Source of the DNA: Acidovorax sp. 69
GTDB taxonomy: Bacteria; Pseudomonadota; Gammaproteobacteria; Burkholderiales; Burkholderiaceae_C
Reading direction: 5' to 3'
Assembly: GCF_002797445.1 (NCBI RefSeq)
Contig: NZ_PGEP01000001.1
Coordinates: 4,712,501 to 4,776,500, forward strand
Length of the DNA stretch: 64,000 nucleotides
In this document: in pieces, positions 29,582 to 37,544 of the stretch
How the letters are laid out: each line of letters starts with the position of its first letter
Position numbering within the stretch: the first letter of the stretch is position 1
Program-made: the position numbers and the translations under genes
The notes under the pieces: model-generated
Databases searched by the model: none
What the model was told of the DNA's origin: nothing
The model's input: the letters and a program-made list of their open reading frames with translations, nothing else

Positions 29582-31252
29582 ATGAGCGACACCACGTTTG
29601 ACACCATCATCATCGGCGGGGGCACCGCAGGTGCCCTGCTGAGCAACCGCCTGAGCGCCGACGGCCGCCACCGTGTGCTGCTCATCGAAGCGGGCCGCAA
29701 AGACGACTACCACTGGATCCACATCCCCGTGGGCTACCTGTACTGCATCGGCAACCCGCGCACCGACTGGCTCTACAACACCGAACCCGACGCGGGCCTG
29801 AATGGCCGCACGCTGCGCTACCCGCGCGGCAAAACGCTGGGCGGCTGCAGCAGCATCAACGGCATGATCTACATGCGCGGCCAGGCGCGTGACTACGACC
29901 AGTGGGCTGAACTGACCGGCGACGCCAGCTGGCGCTGGGACAACGCCCTGCCCTACTTCCGCCGCCACGAAGACCACTGGCGCCTGGACCAGCCCGGCGG
30001 CGTGAATGAAAACTTCAAACGCCTGCACGGCAATAAGGCCACCGGCAGCACCGGCGAGTGGCGCGTAGAGAAGCAGCGCCTGCGCTGGGACGTACTGGAT
30101 GCGTTTTCCCAGGCCGCGCAACAGGCAGGCATCCCGGCCACCGACGATTTCAACGGCGGCAGCAACGAGGGTGTGGGCTACTTCGAGGTCAACCAAAAGA
30201 GCGGCTGGCGCTGGAACACAGCCAAAGCCTTTTTGCGCCCCACCTGCTATGGCCGACCCAACTTCGAGATGTGGACCAGCGCACAAGCGGCCAAGCTCAT
30301 CATCGAGACGCAACCCGACGGCAGCAAACGCTGCACCGGCGTACAGGTATGGGACGGCCGCGAGATGGTCACGGCCCGTGCTACGGACGAGGTGATCCTC
30401 TGCGCGGGCGCCGTCAACTCGCCGCAGCTGCTGCAGCTCTCGGGCATCGGCCCCGCCGCGCTGCTGCGCCAGCATGGCGTGGAAGTCGTGCACGACTTGC
30501 CCGGTGTGGGCGCCAACCTGCAGGACCACCTGCAGATCCGCGCGGTGTTCAAGGTGCAAGGGGTACAGACACTCAACACCATGGCCAACTCGCTCTGGGG
30601 CAAGGCCAAGATCGGGCTCGAATACGCGACCAAACGCAGCGGCCCCATGAGCATGGCGCCCTCGCAATTGGGCGCTTTTACCCGCAGCGACCCCAGCCAG
30701 CCTTATCCCAACATCGAGTACCACGTGCAGCCGCTCTCGCTCGACGCTTTTGGCGAGCCGCTGCACAGCTTCCCGGCCTTTACCGCCAGCGTGTGCAACC
30801 TCAACCCCACCAGCCGGGGCACGGTGAACATCAAAAGTGCGGACTTCAAGGCCGCCCCGGCCATCGCCCCCAACTACCTCAGCACACCCGAAGACCGCCA
30901 GGTGGCGGCCGACAGTCTGCGCGTCACGCGCCGCATCGTGGCCCAGCCCGCGCTGGCCCAATACCAGCCCGAGGAATGGAAACCTGGCGTGCAGTTTGAA
31001 AGCGACGAAGACCTGGCCCGCCTGGCCGGTGACATTGCCACCACCATCTTCCACCCCGTGGGCACCACCAAGATGGGGCGCGACGACGACCCGATGGCCG
31101 TGCTGGATTCACAACTGCGTGTACGCGGCATTGCCGGGCTGCGCGTGGTGGATGCGGGGGCCATGCCCACCATCACGAGCGGCAACACCAACTCGCCCAC
31201 GCTGATGCTGGCCGAGAAAGCGGCCGAGTGGATCATCCAGGCACGGCGCTAG
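29582..31252 (+). CDS. GMC family FAD-dependent oxidoreductase (choline/alcohol dehydrogenase-like)
   Basis: 556-residue flavoprotein. The N-terminal FAD-binding GGGTAGALLSNRLS (about 12-25) and the first GMC signature RGKTLGGCSSINGMIYMRG are present. The second signature is GAVNSPQLLQLSGIGP. The C-terminal catalytic pair is His491 (IFHPVGTTKMG) and Asn535 (SGNTNSP). It oxidises an alcohol or choline-like substrate; specificity cannot be told. Betaine genes (betB, betI) are absent, which argues against a dedicated choline pathway here. No signal peptide. Confidence 0.93.
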   Translation: MSDTTFDTIIIGGGTAGALLSNRLSADGRHRVLLIEAGRKDDYHWIHIPVGYLYCIGNPRTDWLYNTEPDAGLNGRTLRYPRGKTLGGCSSINGMIYMRGQARDYDQWAELTGDASWRWDNALPYFRRHEDHWRLDQPGGVNENFKRLHGNKATGSTGEWRVEKQRLRWDVLDAFSQAAQQAGIPATDDFNGGSNEGVGYFEVNQKSGWRWNTAKAFLRPTCYGRPNFEMWTSAQAAKLIIETQPDGSKRCTGVQVWDGREMVTARATDEVILCAGAVNSPQLLQLSGIGPAALLRQHGVEVVHDLPGVGANLQDHLQIRAVFKVQGVQTLNTMANSLWGKAKIGLEYATKRSGPMSMAPSQLGAFTRSDPSQPYPNIEYHVQPLSLDAFGEPLHSFPAFTASVCNLNPTSRGTVNIKSADFKAAPAIAPNYLSTPEDRQVAADSLRVTRRIVAQPALAQYQPEEWKPGVQFESDEDLARLAGDIATTIFHPVGTTKMGRDDDPMAVLDSQLRVRGIAGLRVVDAGAMPTITSGNTNSPTLMLAEKAAEWIIQARR

Positions 31253-31281
31253 GAGAGGCTTCATGCATCGAGCGAACGGCG

Positions 31282-31581
31282 GGCGCTGCGGTTCGGGATG
31301 GGCGGCTAGGGATCCTCTGCACGAATCAAGTGGTAAGGGTGCGCTGCGGATCGGGATGGGCTGCAAGGCGCAAAACGCAGCAATAGCGGTAGCTATTGCG
31401 AGTATTTGCAACACGGCAGACCGCCCGGGGCCGCAGATGCACACGGCACGCTGATTCGTGCAGAGGGTCCCTAGGCGCAAAGCACACCGATAGTCGCGGC
31501 TATTGCGAGCATTTGCAACGCCGCAGACCACCCGAGTCCGCAGATGCACACGTCGCGGGGATTCGTGAAACGCGTCCTTAG
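31282..31581. repeat. Complex repeat block: tandem 107-bp units with inverted flanks
   Basis: Two abutting units, 31368-31474 and 31475-31581, are about four-fifths identical by eye. Shared blocks include GGCGCAAA, CTATTGCGAG, ATTTGCAAC, CCGCAGATGCACACG and GATTCGTG. Unit 1 contains the perfect hairpin GCAATAGC-GGTA-GCTATTGC. GGATCCTCTGCACGAATCA (31310-31328) is the inverted copy of 31452-31470 with one mismatch. GCGCTGCGG-TCGGGATGGG occurs twice near 31284 and 31341. The 348-base gap after the GMC gene holds this block and no gene. It could be a mobile-element remnant or a structured RNA. Confidence 0.7.
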
Positions 31582-31600
31582 CGTGAGTACCATCGCACCG

Positions 31601-31951
31601 ATGTACTCATCCACGTTCATCTTCGCCACCAAGCAGTTCGACGACACCTTTCACCGCCTGGACGAAGCCATTGCCACAGCGGCCCGCTCTATCGACGGCT
31701 ACCTGGGCGAGGAATCGTGGGAAGACTCCGCCAGAGGCCTGGTGTCCAACGTCTACTACTGGAAGTCACTCGAAGCCTTGCAGGCGCTGATGCAGCACCC
31801 CACTCACCTGGAGGCGAAGGCCGCGCAAGCCCAGTGGCTCAACGGCTACCAGGTCGTCATCGCTCAGGTGCTGCGTACCTATGGTGACGACAAGCTGGCC
31901 GGGCTGCTGCCCACAGCGGGGCTGTTCGCCCAGGGCGCAACACAGCACTGA
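31601..31951 (+). CDS. Antibiotic biosynthesis monooxygenase (ABM) domain protein
   Basis: 116-residue single-domain protein with the dimeric alpha-beta barrel fold of the ABM family: FIFATKQFDDTFHRLDEAIATAA, then DGYLGEESWED, VYYWKSLEALQALMQHPTHLEAK and VVIAQVLRTYG. Members act as small monooxygenases or haem-degrading enzymes, but many are uncharacterised. The frame opens at 31544 inside the tandem repeat; ATG 31601 (MYSSTFIFATKQF) starts the domain and is preferred. Convergent with the small gene at 31986. Confidence 0.85.
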   Translation: MYSSTFIFATKQFDDTFHRLDEAIATAARSIDGYLGEESWEDSARGLVSNVYYWKSLEALQALMQHPTHLEAKAAQAQWLNGYQVVIAQVLRTYGDDKLAGLLPTAGLFAQGATQH

Positions 31952-31985
31952 TCAAGCGGTGACCCCGGTCAGCGGGGCCAGCACT

Positions 31986-32306
31986 TTATCGGATACCTCC
32001 CACATAGCGGGGCACCTCGGGTGGCGGCGGCACAATTCGCTCACGCACCGCCTGCGCAGCCACGTCGAGCAGGGGCCTGCGCGCTGCTGGCGAGGGCACC
32101 CGGTGCAGGACATGGTCCAGCCGGTCAGCCCACTCCGCCAGTTCGGGGACGTTGTCTTCCTGGGCGCGCTGGCGCGCAAAACGCACGATCTCCATCGCAT
32201 AGTCGGCATTGACGGCCATCCATTCGGTGTCGGTCACACGCCCCGTCTTGCGGCGCAGCAGCACATGCAGATGGGCGGCAATGGCGAGCTTGTCGGAATC
32301 GGGCAT
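31986..32306 (-). CDS. Hypothetical protein downstream of amt
   Basis: 106-residue soluble protein starting MPDSDKLAIAAHLHVLLRRKTGRVTD after a strong AAAAGGAGAC ribosome site. The helical pattern (MAVNADYAMEIVRFARQRAQ, LAEWADRLDHVLHRV) suggests a small alpha-helical domain. No family is recognised. It starts 20 bases after the amt stop, so it is likely co-transcribed with the ammonium transporter and shares its nitrogen regulation. Confidence 0.75.
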   Translation of the reverse strand: MPDSDKLAIAAHLHVLLRRKTGRVTDTEWMAVNADYAMEIVRFARQRAQEDNVPELAEWADRLDHVLHRVPSPAARRPLLDVAAQAVRERIVPPPPEVPRYVGGIR

Positions 32307-32326
32307 GGAGTCTCCTTTTAAGCCGT

Positions 32327-33691
32327 TCAACCGTTCAGGCGCTCGCGGTGCTGGGCGATGTCGAGTCCGGTCTGCTCGCTCTGCTCGTCCACGCGCAGCC
32401 CCATCGCGAAGTTGATGATCCACAGCAGCGCGGCCGTCATCACCAGGCTGTAGGTCATCACCGCACCCACCCCAATGGCCTGGGTCAGCAAGCTGCCCTG
32501 CACGCCCCCCACCGTCTTGCTGGCCAGCACGCCCGTCAGCAGCGAACCCACGATGCCGCCAATGCCGTGCACGCCAAACACATCCAGCGAATCATCGGCA
32601 CGCAGCAATCGCTTGAGCCCCGTGGCCCCCCAGTAGCACGCCAGCCCGGCCACCAGGCCAATCACCACTGCAGATCGCAGCGTGACAAAACCCGCTGCGG
32701 GTGTGATGGCCACCAACCCGGCCACCAACCCAGAACACAGCCCCAGCAAAGAGGGCCGCCCGCGCACCACCCATTCACCCAGCATCCACGACAGCGCACC
32801 AGCGGCAGCGGCCAAGTGCGTGACCGCCATGGCCAGGCCCGCGCGTCCATCGGCTGCCACCGCAGACCCCGCGTTGAAGCCAAACCAGCCCACCCACAAC
32901 ATGCCAGCGCCCGCCATGGTGAGCCCCAGGTTGTAGGGTTCGAAGGGCTCGCGCCCGTAACCCGCGCGGCGGCCCAGAAACCAAGCGCACACCAATCCGG
33001 CCACACCGGCATTCACGTGCACCACCGAGCCACCGGCAAAATCCAGCGCCCCCATCTGGGCCAGCCAGCCGCCCGGCTCCCACACCCAGTGCGCCACAGG
33101 GGCATAGACCACCAGAGTCCACAGGCTGATGAACACCAGCATGGCCGAAAACCGCATGCGCTCGACAAACGCTCCCACCAGCAACGCGGCGGTAATGATG
33201 GCGAACGTGAGCTGGAACATCGCATACACAGACTCGGGAATCTGCGGCGCAATGTGGCTCACAGCCAGCTTCCCGGCCTCCAACTGAAAGTCGAGCCCTG
33301 TGAACCAGGCACGGTCCCAGCCCCCCAGCCAGGCGCTACCTGGCGTGAAAGCCAGCGAGTACCCCACCGCAAACCAAAGCAGACTGACCAGCGCCGCGAT
33401 GGCCACCACGCTGGCCATGGTGTTGAGAACGTTCTTCTTGCGCACCATGCCGGCATAAAACAGGGCAATGCCCGGCAGCGTCATGAGCAGCACCAGCGCG
33501 GTGGAGGTCATCATCCAGCCGGTGTGAGCGGCACTCACGGAGTCCTGGGCCACCAGTGAGGGCCGCGTCAGAGGCGCCGCAGCGGCAACCCCCGCCGCTG
33601 GAGACTCCGGCGCTGTCTGCGCCATCGCGTGCGTGAACAGCCCCAGACACAACGACGCAATCACAACGAACCGGCGTATGACACCCTGCAT
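32327..33691 (-). CDS. amtB: Ammonium transporter Amt
   Basis: 454-residue inner-membrane ammonium channel with a cleavable-looking leader (about 1-24, ending THAMA) and a 30-residue linker before the first transport helix. Eleven helices follow. The twin pore histidines are present at His225 (GGSVVHVNAG) and His375 (DVFGVHGIGG), together with the phenylalanine-gate region. The long leader is common in bacterial AmtB proteins. No glnK (PII) gene is adjacent, unusual since amtB is often preceded by it. Upstream DNA carries a sigma-54 promoter and an NtrC site. Confidence 0.95.
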   Translation of the reverse strand: MQGVIRRFVVIASLCLGLFTHAMAQTAPESPAAGVAAAAPLTRPSLVAQDSVSAAHTGWMMTSTALVLLMTLPGIALFYAGMVRKKNVLNTMASVVAIAALVSLLWFAVGYSLAFTPGSAWLGGWDRAWFTGLDFQLEAGKLAVSHIAPQIPESVYAMFQLTFAIITAALLVGAFVERMRFSAMLVFISLWTLVVYAPVAHWVWEPGGWLAQMGALDFAGGSVVHVNAGVAGLVCAWFLGRRAGYGREPFEPYNLGLTMAGAGMLWVGWFGFNAGSAVAADGRAGLAMAVTHLAAAAGALSWMLGEWVVRGRPSLLGLCSGLVAGLVAITPAAGFVTLRSAVVIGLVAGLACYWGATGLKRLLRADDSLDVFGVHGIGGIVGSLLTGVLASKTVGGVQGSLLTQAIGVGAVMTYSLVMTAALLWIINFAMGLRVDEQSEQTGLDIAQHRERLNG

Positions 33692-33724
33692 GAAGGCTCC
33701 CTTCGCAAATTGTTACAAGCGCGT

Positions 33725-33740
33725 TGCACGAGCCATGCCA
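33725..33740 (-). promoter_or_regulatory. Sigma-54 promoter of amt
   Basis: Minus-strand TGGCATG-GCTC-GTGCA matches the sigma-54 consensus TGGCACG-N4-TTGCW at all but two positions, with the invariant GG and GC at the correct spacing. The start point would be near 33714, about 23 bases before the amt ATG, leaving room for the visible AAGGGAG ribosome site. Confidence 0.6.
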
Positions 33741-33809
33741 GCCGATAGCCCCCGAATCGGGGCTCCAATCAGGCCGCGCGCCCAACAAAGGGGGGCGGGA
33801 AACCCCCAA

Positions 33810-33826
33810 TGCACCACGGGGGTGCA
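33810..33826. promoter_or_regulatory. NtrC-binding site upstream of amt
   Basis: TGCACC-ACGGG-GGTGCA is a perfect match to the NtrC operator TGCACC-N5-GGTGCA. Its centre is about 104 bases upstream of the predicted sigma-54 start point, a normal enhancer distance. Confidence 0.7.
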
Positions 33827-33917
33827 ACCGTTACAGTTGCAGCACTCGAAAGCGCGCTTCGGTGTGCCAAGCGAGGGGCCCGAGGAGACATCCTTTCTAC
33901 CAAGAACCAAATTTCAA

Positions 33918-33933
33918 GCACCCAACGAGGTGC
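33918..33933. promoter_or_regulatory. Second NtrC-like half-sites with six-base spacer
   Basis: GCACC-CAACGA-GGTGC has both NtrC half-sites but one base too many between them. It is about 211 bases upstream of the predicted amt start point and could be a weak second site or a chance match. Confidence 0.3.
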
Positions 33934-33944
33934 ATACCTTTCCA

Positions 33945-33970
33945 GGCGCTGGCGATCCCAGCGCCTTTTT
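33945..33970 (+). terminator. Orphan intrinsic terminator before the TauE/SafE gene
   Basis: GGCGCTGG-CGATC-CCAGCGCC followed by TTTTT is a strong plus-strand terminator. No plus-strand gene lies upstream of it: amt runs the other way. It is 84 bases before the next plus-strand gene. It may end a small RNA transcribed from the amt control region or attenuate the exporter's leader. Within the 363-base amt-exporter gap, 33741-33809 and 33827-33917 show no further recognised element. Confidence 0.7.
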
Positions 33971-34018
33971 CTTGCCCGCTCGCAAAGCGATCTGCACGGC
34001 TTGCGCGCCACATCGGTC

Positions 34019-34050
34019 CAAAATTGATAGCAGGCCAGGTGCGAAAATAG
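34019..34050. repeat. Palindromic repeat family 1, truncated copy
   Basis: CAAAATTGATAGCAGG and GTGCGAAAATAG resemble the two outer flanks of the element with the centre largely deleted. It ends five bases before the exporter ATG. Confidence 0.35.
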
Positions 34051-34054
34051 AGCC

Positions 34055-34813
34055 ATGGAATGGATTTTTATTACCCTGGCTTCGCTGCTCGCAGGCTTTG
34101 TGGATGCCATCGTGGGTGGCGGGGGCCTGGTGATGGTGCCGGCACTGTTTGCGGCTTTTCCGGGCGCCCCCCCGGCCACGCTACTGGGCACCAACAAGGC
34201 CGCTTCGGTATGGGGCACCGCCATGGCCACCTGGCAGTACAGCCGCAAGGTGCAGGTTCGCTGGTCGGCCATGCTGCCTGCCGCTGCCGCTGGATTTGCC
34301 GGGTCGTTTGCGGGCGCTTGGGCGGTCACGGTGATGTCGGCCGACTTCCTGCGCAAGCTATTGCCCCTGGTGTTACTGGGCGTGCTGGCGTACACGCTGG
34401 CCAAGCAGGAGCTGGGGCGGCACCACACGCCGCGTTTTGCGGGGCGCACCGAGGTGCTGGTGGCCTGCTTGATCGGCGTACTCATCGGTTTTTATGACGG
34501 TTTCTTCGGCCCCGGCACCGGCAGCTTTTTTGTCTTCCTGTTCGTGCGGCTGCTGGGCTACGACTTCCTCAACGCCTCGGCATCGGCCAAGCTGCTCAAT
34601 TGCGCCACCAACATTGCCGCCATCGCCCTGTTTGCCGCCAAGGGCCACGTGTGGTGGCACTTTGCAGTGACGCTGGCCGTGGCCAATGTGGTGGGCAGCC
34701 TGCTGGGCACCCACCTGGCACTCAAACACGGCACGGGGTTTGTGCGCGGCATCTTCATCGTGGTGGTGAGCACGCTGATCCTCAAGACGGGTTACGACGC
34801 GTTTCTCCGGTAA
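34055..34813 (+). CDS. TSUP (TauE/SafE) family sulfite/organosulfonate exporter-like protein
   Basis: 252-residue inner-membrane protein with about eight helices. The family's duplicated signature is seen as FVDAIVGGGGLVMVPAL with LGTNKAASVWGTA in the first half, and GFYDGFFGPGTGSFF in the second. TSUP proteins move sulfite, sulfonates or other organic anions; the substrate here is unknown. The gene is divergent from amt and stands alone. A family 2 repeat and a palindrome follow the stop. Confidence 0.9.
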   Translation: MEWIFITLASLLAGFVDAIVGGGGLVMVPALFAAFPGAPPATLLGTNKAASVWGTAMATWQYSRKVQVRWSAMLPAAAAGFAGSFAGAWAVTVMSADFLRKLLPLVLLGVLAYTLAKQELGRHHTPRFAGRTEVLVACLIGVLIGFYDGFFGPGTGSFFVFLFVRLLGYDFLNASASAKLLNCATNIAAIALFAAKGHVWWHFAVTLAVANVVGSLLGTHLALKHGTGFVRGIFIVVVSTLILKTGYDAFLR

Positions 34814-34905
34814 CCCCCCGCTGAGTCACCTTCCCCCTGAAGGGGGGCGCCCCCCGACCGGCGATGCCGGGTCCACGGGTGCACTCGCTCCCTGCGCCAG
34901 TGCCA
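34814..34905. repeat. GC-rich repeat family 2 after the exporter gene
   Basis: CCCCGCTGAGTCACCTTCCCCC, AAGGGGGGCGCC, GACCGGCGATGCCGGGTCCACGG and CACTCGCTCCCTGCGCC follow in the family order. The CCCCCTGAAGGGGG hairpin and a CCGGCGATGCCGG hairpin are visible. It begins at the exporter stop. Confidence 0.65.
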
Positions 34906-34968
34906 TAGACCCTATTCCCGTGGCCTGCCGGCCCAGATGCGCCTCCAATTCGGAGGCACCCCTCTAAA

Positions 34969-34994
34969 CCTGTTGTGAATTGGCACACAACAGG
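34969..34994. other. Perfect inverted repeat upstream of the amino acid ABC operon
   Basis: CCTGTTGTG-AATTGGCA-CACAACAGG has 9-bp arms and an 8-base centre. There is no T-run, so a dimeric repressor operator is as likely as a transcript end. It lies 39-64 bases upstream of the predicted -10 of the ABC operon. Apart from this site, the family 2 repeat and the promoter, the 357-base gap shows nothing. Confidence 0.5.
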
Positions 34995-35032
34995 GCCTCA
35001 AGGGTTGTCCGCAGGGTCAAGGAAAAAAATCA

Positions 35033-35051
35033 CATATTTATAATCATTACC
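35033..35051 (+). promoter_or_regulatory. TATAAT -10 element overlapped by a Fur-box-like sequence
   Basis: A perfect TATAAT (35039-35044) lies in an AT-rich island, about 130 bases before the binding-protein start. The same bases, CATATTTATAATCATTACC, match 15 of 19 positions of the Fur consensus. No good -35 is visible (GTCAAG at 17 bases). Promoter likely; Fur control is speculative. Confidence 0.35.
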
Positions 35052-35170
35052 ACTTGATGACGGCAGGCCTCGCGTTTTGCGATGTCTGTGCATCCGATCC
35101 ACCAGCCTCCGGCCTGCTTACCCGCATGCCGGATTTTTTGTACCTGAAACACCCCCACAGGACCTATTCC

Positions 35171-35932
35171 ATGAAACTGTTCAAGACTGTAGCCACCGCC
35201 CTCGCGCTCTGCGCCGCATTCGCCGCCCAGGCCCGGACACTGGACGAGGTCAAGAAAGACGGCAAGATCCTCATCGCCACCGAAGGGCAGTTCGCACCGT
35301 TCAACTACTTCAACGGCACCACCCTGACCGGTTTCGAAGTGGAAGTGGCCGAACTCGTGGCCAAAAAAATGGGGCTGCCCATCCAGTGGAAGACCCTGGG
35401 CTTTGATGCTCTGCTGACCGGCCTGCGCCAAGACCGCTGGGACCTCGTGATTGCTTCGCACGGCATCACCGACGAGCGCGCCAAGGCCGTCACCTTCACA
35501 GAGCCCCACTACTGCTCGGGCGGCATGATCATCGCCATGGACCCCGCCATCAAGGGCGCCAAGGACCTGGCCGGCAAGATCGTTGCCGTGCAGACCGGCA
35601 CCAGCTACCTCGAAAACGTGCAGAAGGTCTCTTCCATCAAGGAAATGAAGAACTTCCCCACCGATGTGGATGCCCGCAGCGCACTGAACTCGCGGCGCGT
35701 CGACGCCTGGGTGACCGACCGCTTCGTGGCCAAGGCCGTGGCCGAGAAGAACCCCGGAGCCGGCTTCAAGCTCGGCGACATGCTGTTCATCGAACGCATC
35801 GCAGCCGCCGTGGCCAAAGGCAACAGCTCGCTGGCTGGCGGCTGGAACAAGGCCCTGGCCGAAGTCATGGCCGATGGCAGCTACGCCGCGCTGTCCAAAA
35901 AATACTTCAACGAAGACGTCCGCTGCCATTGA
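35171..35932 (+). CDS. Polar amino acid ABC transporter, periplasmic binding protein
   Basis: 253-residue solute-binding protein of family 3 (GlnH/HisJ type) with a signal peptide MKLFKTVATALALCAAFAAQA. Typical strands are ILIATEGQFAPFNYFN, GFEVEVAELVAKKMGLPIQW, GFDALLTGLRQDRWDLVIAS, ITDERAKAVTFTEPHY and VAVQTGTSYL. The ligand cannot be read from the sequence; the absence of the usual ligand-binding Arg-Ser-Thr details prevents a firm choice. First gene of a binding protein-permease-ATPase-porin set. ATG 35171 is preferred over 35054, giving a proper signal peptide. Confidence 0.93.
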   Translation: MKLFKTVATALALCAAFAAQARTLDEVKKDGKILIATEGQFAPFNYFNGTTLTGFEVEVAELVAKKMGLPIQWKTLGFDALLTGLRQDRWDLVIASHGITDERAKAVTFTEPHYCSGGMIIAMDPAIKGAKDLAGKIVAVQTGTSYLENVQKVSSIKEMKNFPTDVDARSALNSRRVDAWVTDRFVAKAVAEKNPGAGFKLGDMLFIERIAAAVAKGNSSLAGGWNKALAEVMADGSYAALSKKYFNEDVRCH

Positions 35933-35970
35933 GCACGCCCCACTCGCTCTTGTCCTGACCGGGGTTTCCC

Positions 35971-36753
35971 ATGCTCACTGCCCTTTGGCCACAGCGCTGG
36001 TCTCGCCAGCAGCGCAGCAACGCCACGCTTGTCTCGGCCGTCATCCTGATGGTCCTGGCGCTGGCGCTGCTGGGCCAGTTGCTCTCCTTCCTGCCCGAAC
36101 CCATCGGCCCCAATGCCCAGGCGTTCTCTGACGGCGCCCGCACCACGCTCTGGCTCACCCTGATCAGCGGCAGCGTCGGGCTGGTGCTGGGCACCACAGC
36201 CGCCCTGGCGCGCACCGCGCGCTGGACGGCCGTGCGCTGGGTGGCCAGCTTCTATATCTGGGTGATCCGCGGGACACCGCTGCTGGTGCAGATCCTGTTT
36301 GTGTACTTCGCGCTGCCGGTACTGGTGCCGGGACTGAACCTGCCCGACTTCGCAGCGGCCGTGCTGGCCCTGGGCCTGAACGTGGGCGCCTACAACGCCG
36401 AGGCCATTCGCGCCGGGCTGCTGGCCGTGCCACGTGGCCAGACCGAGGCCGCCAAGGCCCTGGGCCTGGGCCGGGTGCATGTTTTCCTGGACGTAGTGTT
36501 CCCACAGGCGTTCAAGATTTCGTTGCCGCCACTGGTCAGCAACTTCGTGGCGCTGCTCAAAGACTCGTCGCTGGCCTACGCCATCGGCGTGGTGGAGCTG
36601 ACCAACGTGGGCAACCGCATCCAGTCGGCCACGTTCCAGCCTATCGCCACACTGTCCACGGTGGCCATCACCTACCTGCTGCTGACCACGCTGGTCACGC
36701 AGATCTCGAACGCCGTGGAATACCGCTTCGACGTGGAAGGGCGCAACCAATGA
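35971..36753 (+). CDS. Polar amino acid ABC transporter permease
   Basis: 260-residue inner-membrane permease of the HisMQ family with about six hydrophobic helices, longer than usual at the N-terminus ([20 protein letters not shown]). Family blocks: [40 protein letters not shown], the EAA loop [19 protein letters not shown] and [22 protein letters not shown] single permease suggests a homodimer. It starts 38 bases after the binding protein, and its stop overlaps the ATPase start (ATGA). Confidence 0.94.
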   Translation: MLTALWPQRWSRQQRSNATLVSAVILMVLALALLGQLLSFLPEPIGPNAQAFSDGARTTLWLTLISGSVGLVLGTTAALARTARWTAVRWVASFYIWVIRGTPLLVQILFVYFALPVLVPGLNLPDFAAAVLALGLNVGAYNAEAIRAGLLAVPRGQTEAAKALGLGRVHVFLDVVFPQAFKISLPPLVSNFVALLKDSSLAYAIGVVELTNVGNRIQSATFQPIATLSTVAITYLLLTTLVTQISNAVEYRFDVEGRNQ

Positions 36754-37496
36754 CACGCCAGCCCACGCCATTTATCGTGGTGGACCAGGTCTGCAAGTCC
36801 TTCGGCGCGCACCAGGTGCTCAAGGATGTGTCGACCACCTTCAACACCGGCGAAGTCACCGTCATCATCGGGGCCTCTGGCTCGGGCAAAAGCACGCTGC
36901 TGCGCGCCATCAACCGCCTGGAGCCGCACGATTCAGGGCGCATCACCATCGACGGCGAAGAAGTCACCGATGACCTGTCCACGCTGCAAAAGCAGCGCAG
37001 CGAGGTCGGCATGGTGTTCCAGCAGTTCAACCTGTTCGGCCACATGAGCGTGCTGGACAACGTGACGCTGGCCCCGCGCCGTATCCGCCACACACCGCGC
37101 GCCCAGGCCAACGAGCAGGCCATGGCCCTGCTGCGCCGCGTGGGCATGCAGGACCACGCGCACAAGTACCCCTGGCAGCTGTCGGGAGGCCAGCAGCAGC
37201 GCGTGGCGATTGCACGTGCGCTGGCCATGCAGCCCAAGGTCATGCTGTTCGACGAACCCACATCGGCCCTGGACCCGGAAATGGTGCAGGAGGTACTGGA
37301 CGTGATGCGCGAACTGGCCCGTGGCGGCATGACCATGATCGTGGTGACCCACGAGATGGGCTTTGCGCGTGAGGTGTCCGACCGCGTGATGTTCTTCGAC
37401 CAGGGACGCATCGCGCACGACGCGCCGCCCGCCGAATTCTTCAGCAACCCCGCCAACGATCGCATTCGTGCCTTCATCGGCCGCATGAGTGCCTGA
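36750..37496 (+). CDS. Polar amino acid ABC transporter ATP-binding protein
   Basis: 248-residue GlnQ-type ATPase: Walker [10 protein letters not shown] (41-49), Q-loop VFQQFNLF, signature LSGGQ (144-148), Walker [14 protein letters not shown] and H-loop VTHEMGF. All motifs are intact. It overlaps the permease stop by four bases. With the binding protein and permease it forms a complete type I importer; the porin 48 bases downstream could supply outer-membrane entry. Confidence 0.96.
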   Translation: MTRQPTPFIVVDQVCKSFGAHQVLKDVSTTFNTGEVTVIIGASGSGKSTLLRAINRLEPHDSGRITIDGEEVTDDLSTLQKQRSEVGMVFQQFNLFGHMSVLDNVTLAPRRIRHTPRAQANEQAMALLRRVGMQDHAHKYPWQLSGGQQQRVAIARALAMQPKVMLFDEPTSALDPEMVQEVLDVMRELARGGMTMIVVTHEMGFAREVSDRVMFFDQGRIAHDAPPAEFFSNPANDRIRAFIGRMSA

Positions 37497-37544
37497 GATC
37501 CAGGCCCCTGCGAACAACAACCACAAGCACCTACCGGAGTGACC

